A stretch of DNA of 8,063 nucleotides from an uncultured Candidatus Melainabacteria bacterium. GTDB lineage: Bacteria; Cyanobacteriota; Vampirovibrionia; Gastranaerophilales; Gastranaerophilaceae. Below, in pieces: positions 7,406 through 8,063 of the stretch; within the stretch, counting starts at the first letter, position 1; every line of letters begins with the position of its first letter. The notes under the pieces were generated by a model, which did not search any database, was not told the DNA's origin, and saw nothing but the letters and a program-made list of their open reading frames with translations. Location: assembly GCA_946186335.1 (NCBI GenBank), contig CAMHMW010000079.1, positions 1-8,063 of the forward strand. The letters run 5' to 3'. The translations under genes were made by a program, and so were the position numbers.

Positions 7406-7990
7406 CTACACCAAATATGTGTTTATGTATGATAATATTTTGTTAAGGGCAATACTTCTGTGTGAAACAGTATTTTTTAATTCTTCCGACATATCTGCCA
7501 TAGTCACGCCATAACCATCTACCTCAAATATCGGGTCATAGCCAAAACCATTAACCCCAGACGGAAATCTCGTAATTTTGCCATGACACTCACCGATTTC
7601 CTGAGTCAAAATTTTGCCTGTTTCATCAACAAGAGTCATAGCACAGACAAACTTAGCCTTTCTATTACTCTCATCGGCTAATTTATCCAAAACTTTCTTA
7701 ATTCTTAATTCAGCAGTTTCTGCGTATCTTGCGGAATATATTCCGGGCTCGCCGTTTAAAGCATCTATACATAAACCCGAATCATCCGCTAATGCTATTG
7801 CACCCGATAACATTGCAGCCTCTTTTGCCTTTATATATGAGTTTTGGGCAAAAGTAACCCCATCTTCTTTCGGGTCAAAATTTTCAGGCGGAAGCACAAA
7901 TTCAACACATGAATCTTTTGATATGTCATTTATTTCCTGCAATTTATGAGGATTCCCCGTTGCAAAAATTATTTTCACTTTATTTTCCAT
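7406..7990 (-). CDS. rdgB: XTP/dITP diphosphatase (non-canonical purine NTP pyrophosphatase, RdgB/HAM1 family)
   Basis: A 194-residue cytosolic enzyme that hydrolyses XTP, dITP and ITP to the monophosphate plus pyrophosphate, keeping deaminated purines out of DNA and RNA. All family motifs are present: ATGNPHKLQEI at the N-terminus (T11, G12, N13, K16), ALADDSGLCIDALNG (about 66-80, with the metal/catalytic acidic pair D69-D70), PGIYSARYAE (82-91), NGFGYDPIF (147-155) and the base-recognition SHR (176-178). Length is normal for the family. I chose the ATG at 7988-7990 because it places the TGN motif where homologues have it. A TTG further upstream (8020) would add ten residues without family support. 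The start overlaps the end of uppS by 11 nt, so translation of the two genes is probably coupled. The stop at 7406 is followed by the efflux promoter region. Confidence 0.95.
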   Translation of the reverse strand: MENKVKIIFATGNPHKLQEINDISKDSCVEFVLPPENFDPKEDGVTFAQNSYIKAKEAAMLSGAIALADDSGLCIDALNGEPGIYSARYAETAELRIKKVLDKLADESNRKAKFVCAMTLVDETGKILTQEIGECHGKITRFPSGVNGFGYDPIFEVDGYGVTMADMSEELKNTVSHRSIALNKILSYINTYLV

Positions 7991-8063
7991 ATCTCCTTTG
8001 CCTTTTCCCAAATTCTTCAATACAAGATTTTAAAACATTTTTATCAAAATCAGGCCAGTATTC
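7980..8063 (-). CDS. uppS: Undecaprenyl diphosphate synthase (cis-prenyltransferase), C-terminal 27 codons
   Basis: The frame is open from the right edge of the window and ends with TAA at 7980-7982, giving 27 visible residues. They read E-Y-W-P-D-F-D near the edge and finish with FGKRQRRYGK. The W-P-D-F motif and the closing R-Q-R-R-(Y/F)-G are the characteristic end of bacterial UppS, which condenses isopentenyl diphosphate onto farnesyl diphosphate to make the C55 lipid carrier for peptidoglycan and O-antigen synthesis. Catalytic residues lie outside the window. The gene overlaps the downstream rdgB start by 11 nt, so the two are probably in one operon. The short length limits certainty, but the tail motif is distinctive. 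Confidence 0.82.
   Translation of the reverse strand, partial: EYWPDFDKNVLKSCIEEFGKRQRRYGK
7993..7997 (-). promoter_or_regulatory. Shine-Dalgarno site of rdgB, inside the uppS coding end
   Basis: On the - strand, AGGAG lies only 2 nt before the ATG at 7990, closer than the usual 5-9 nt. The only in-frame later alternative nearby is a GTG at 7976-7978, which would sit 14 nt away and cut into the conserved N-terminus. The ATG is therefore still the best start. Initiation may depend partly on ribosomes ending on uppS at 7980-7982. Confidence 0.6.

Noticed and set aside
7406..8020. Longer RdgB starting at a TTG at 8020
   Set aside because: The extra ten residues lack family support and are simply uppS sequence read in another frame. 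The ATG at 7990 matches homologous N-termini.

Overview
The window is AT-rich bacterial DNA, densely packed with genes in the standard genetic code. It carries a complete three-part RND efflux system with an outer-membrane channel, so the host is a diderm (Gram-negative-type) bacterium. The low G+C and a GH38 alpha-mannosidase would fit an uncultured gut-type lineage such as the Gastranaerophilales. That placement is only a guess; the sequence does not fix the taxon.

Layout, left to right. (1) The 3' half of a GH38 alpha-mannosidase-family gene lies on the + strand and enters from the left edge (2-1156). (2) A compact hairpin with T-runs on both sides (about 1163-1190) lies between convergent genes and probably terminates transcription from both. 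(3) All remaining genes are on the - strand. In transcription order from the right edge they are: the last 27 codons of uppS (undecaprenyl diphosphate synthase); rdgB (XTP/dITP pyrophosphatase), overlapping the uppS end; an 85-bp gap with a good sigma70-type promoter; a membrane-fusion protein; an AcrB-type RND transporter; a TolC-family channel; and a small 80-codon gene of unknown function just before the shared terminator.

How the genes work together. Adaptor, pump and channel are in mexA-mexB-oprM order, with a 14-nt gap and then an 8-nt overlap. All three look intact, and the pump keeps its proton-relay residues, so this should be a self-contained drug or metabolite extrusion operon. No regulator gene lies in the window. 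uppS and rdgB are coupled housekeeping genes (cell-wall lipid carrier and nucleotide-pool sanitation) with no evident terminator before the efflux promoter, so some read-through into the efflux genes is possible. The GH38 gene is a separate + strand unit.

I found no tRNA, rRNA, CRISPR array, insertion sequence or clear phage signature. No non-coding stretch exceeds 300 bp. Most of the window is conventional. The least explained part is the 80-aa protein gene behind the efflux operon.
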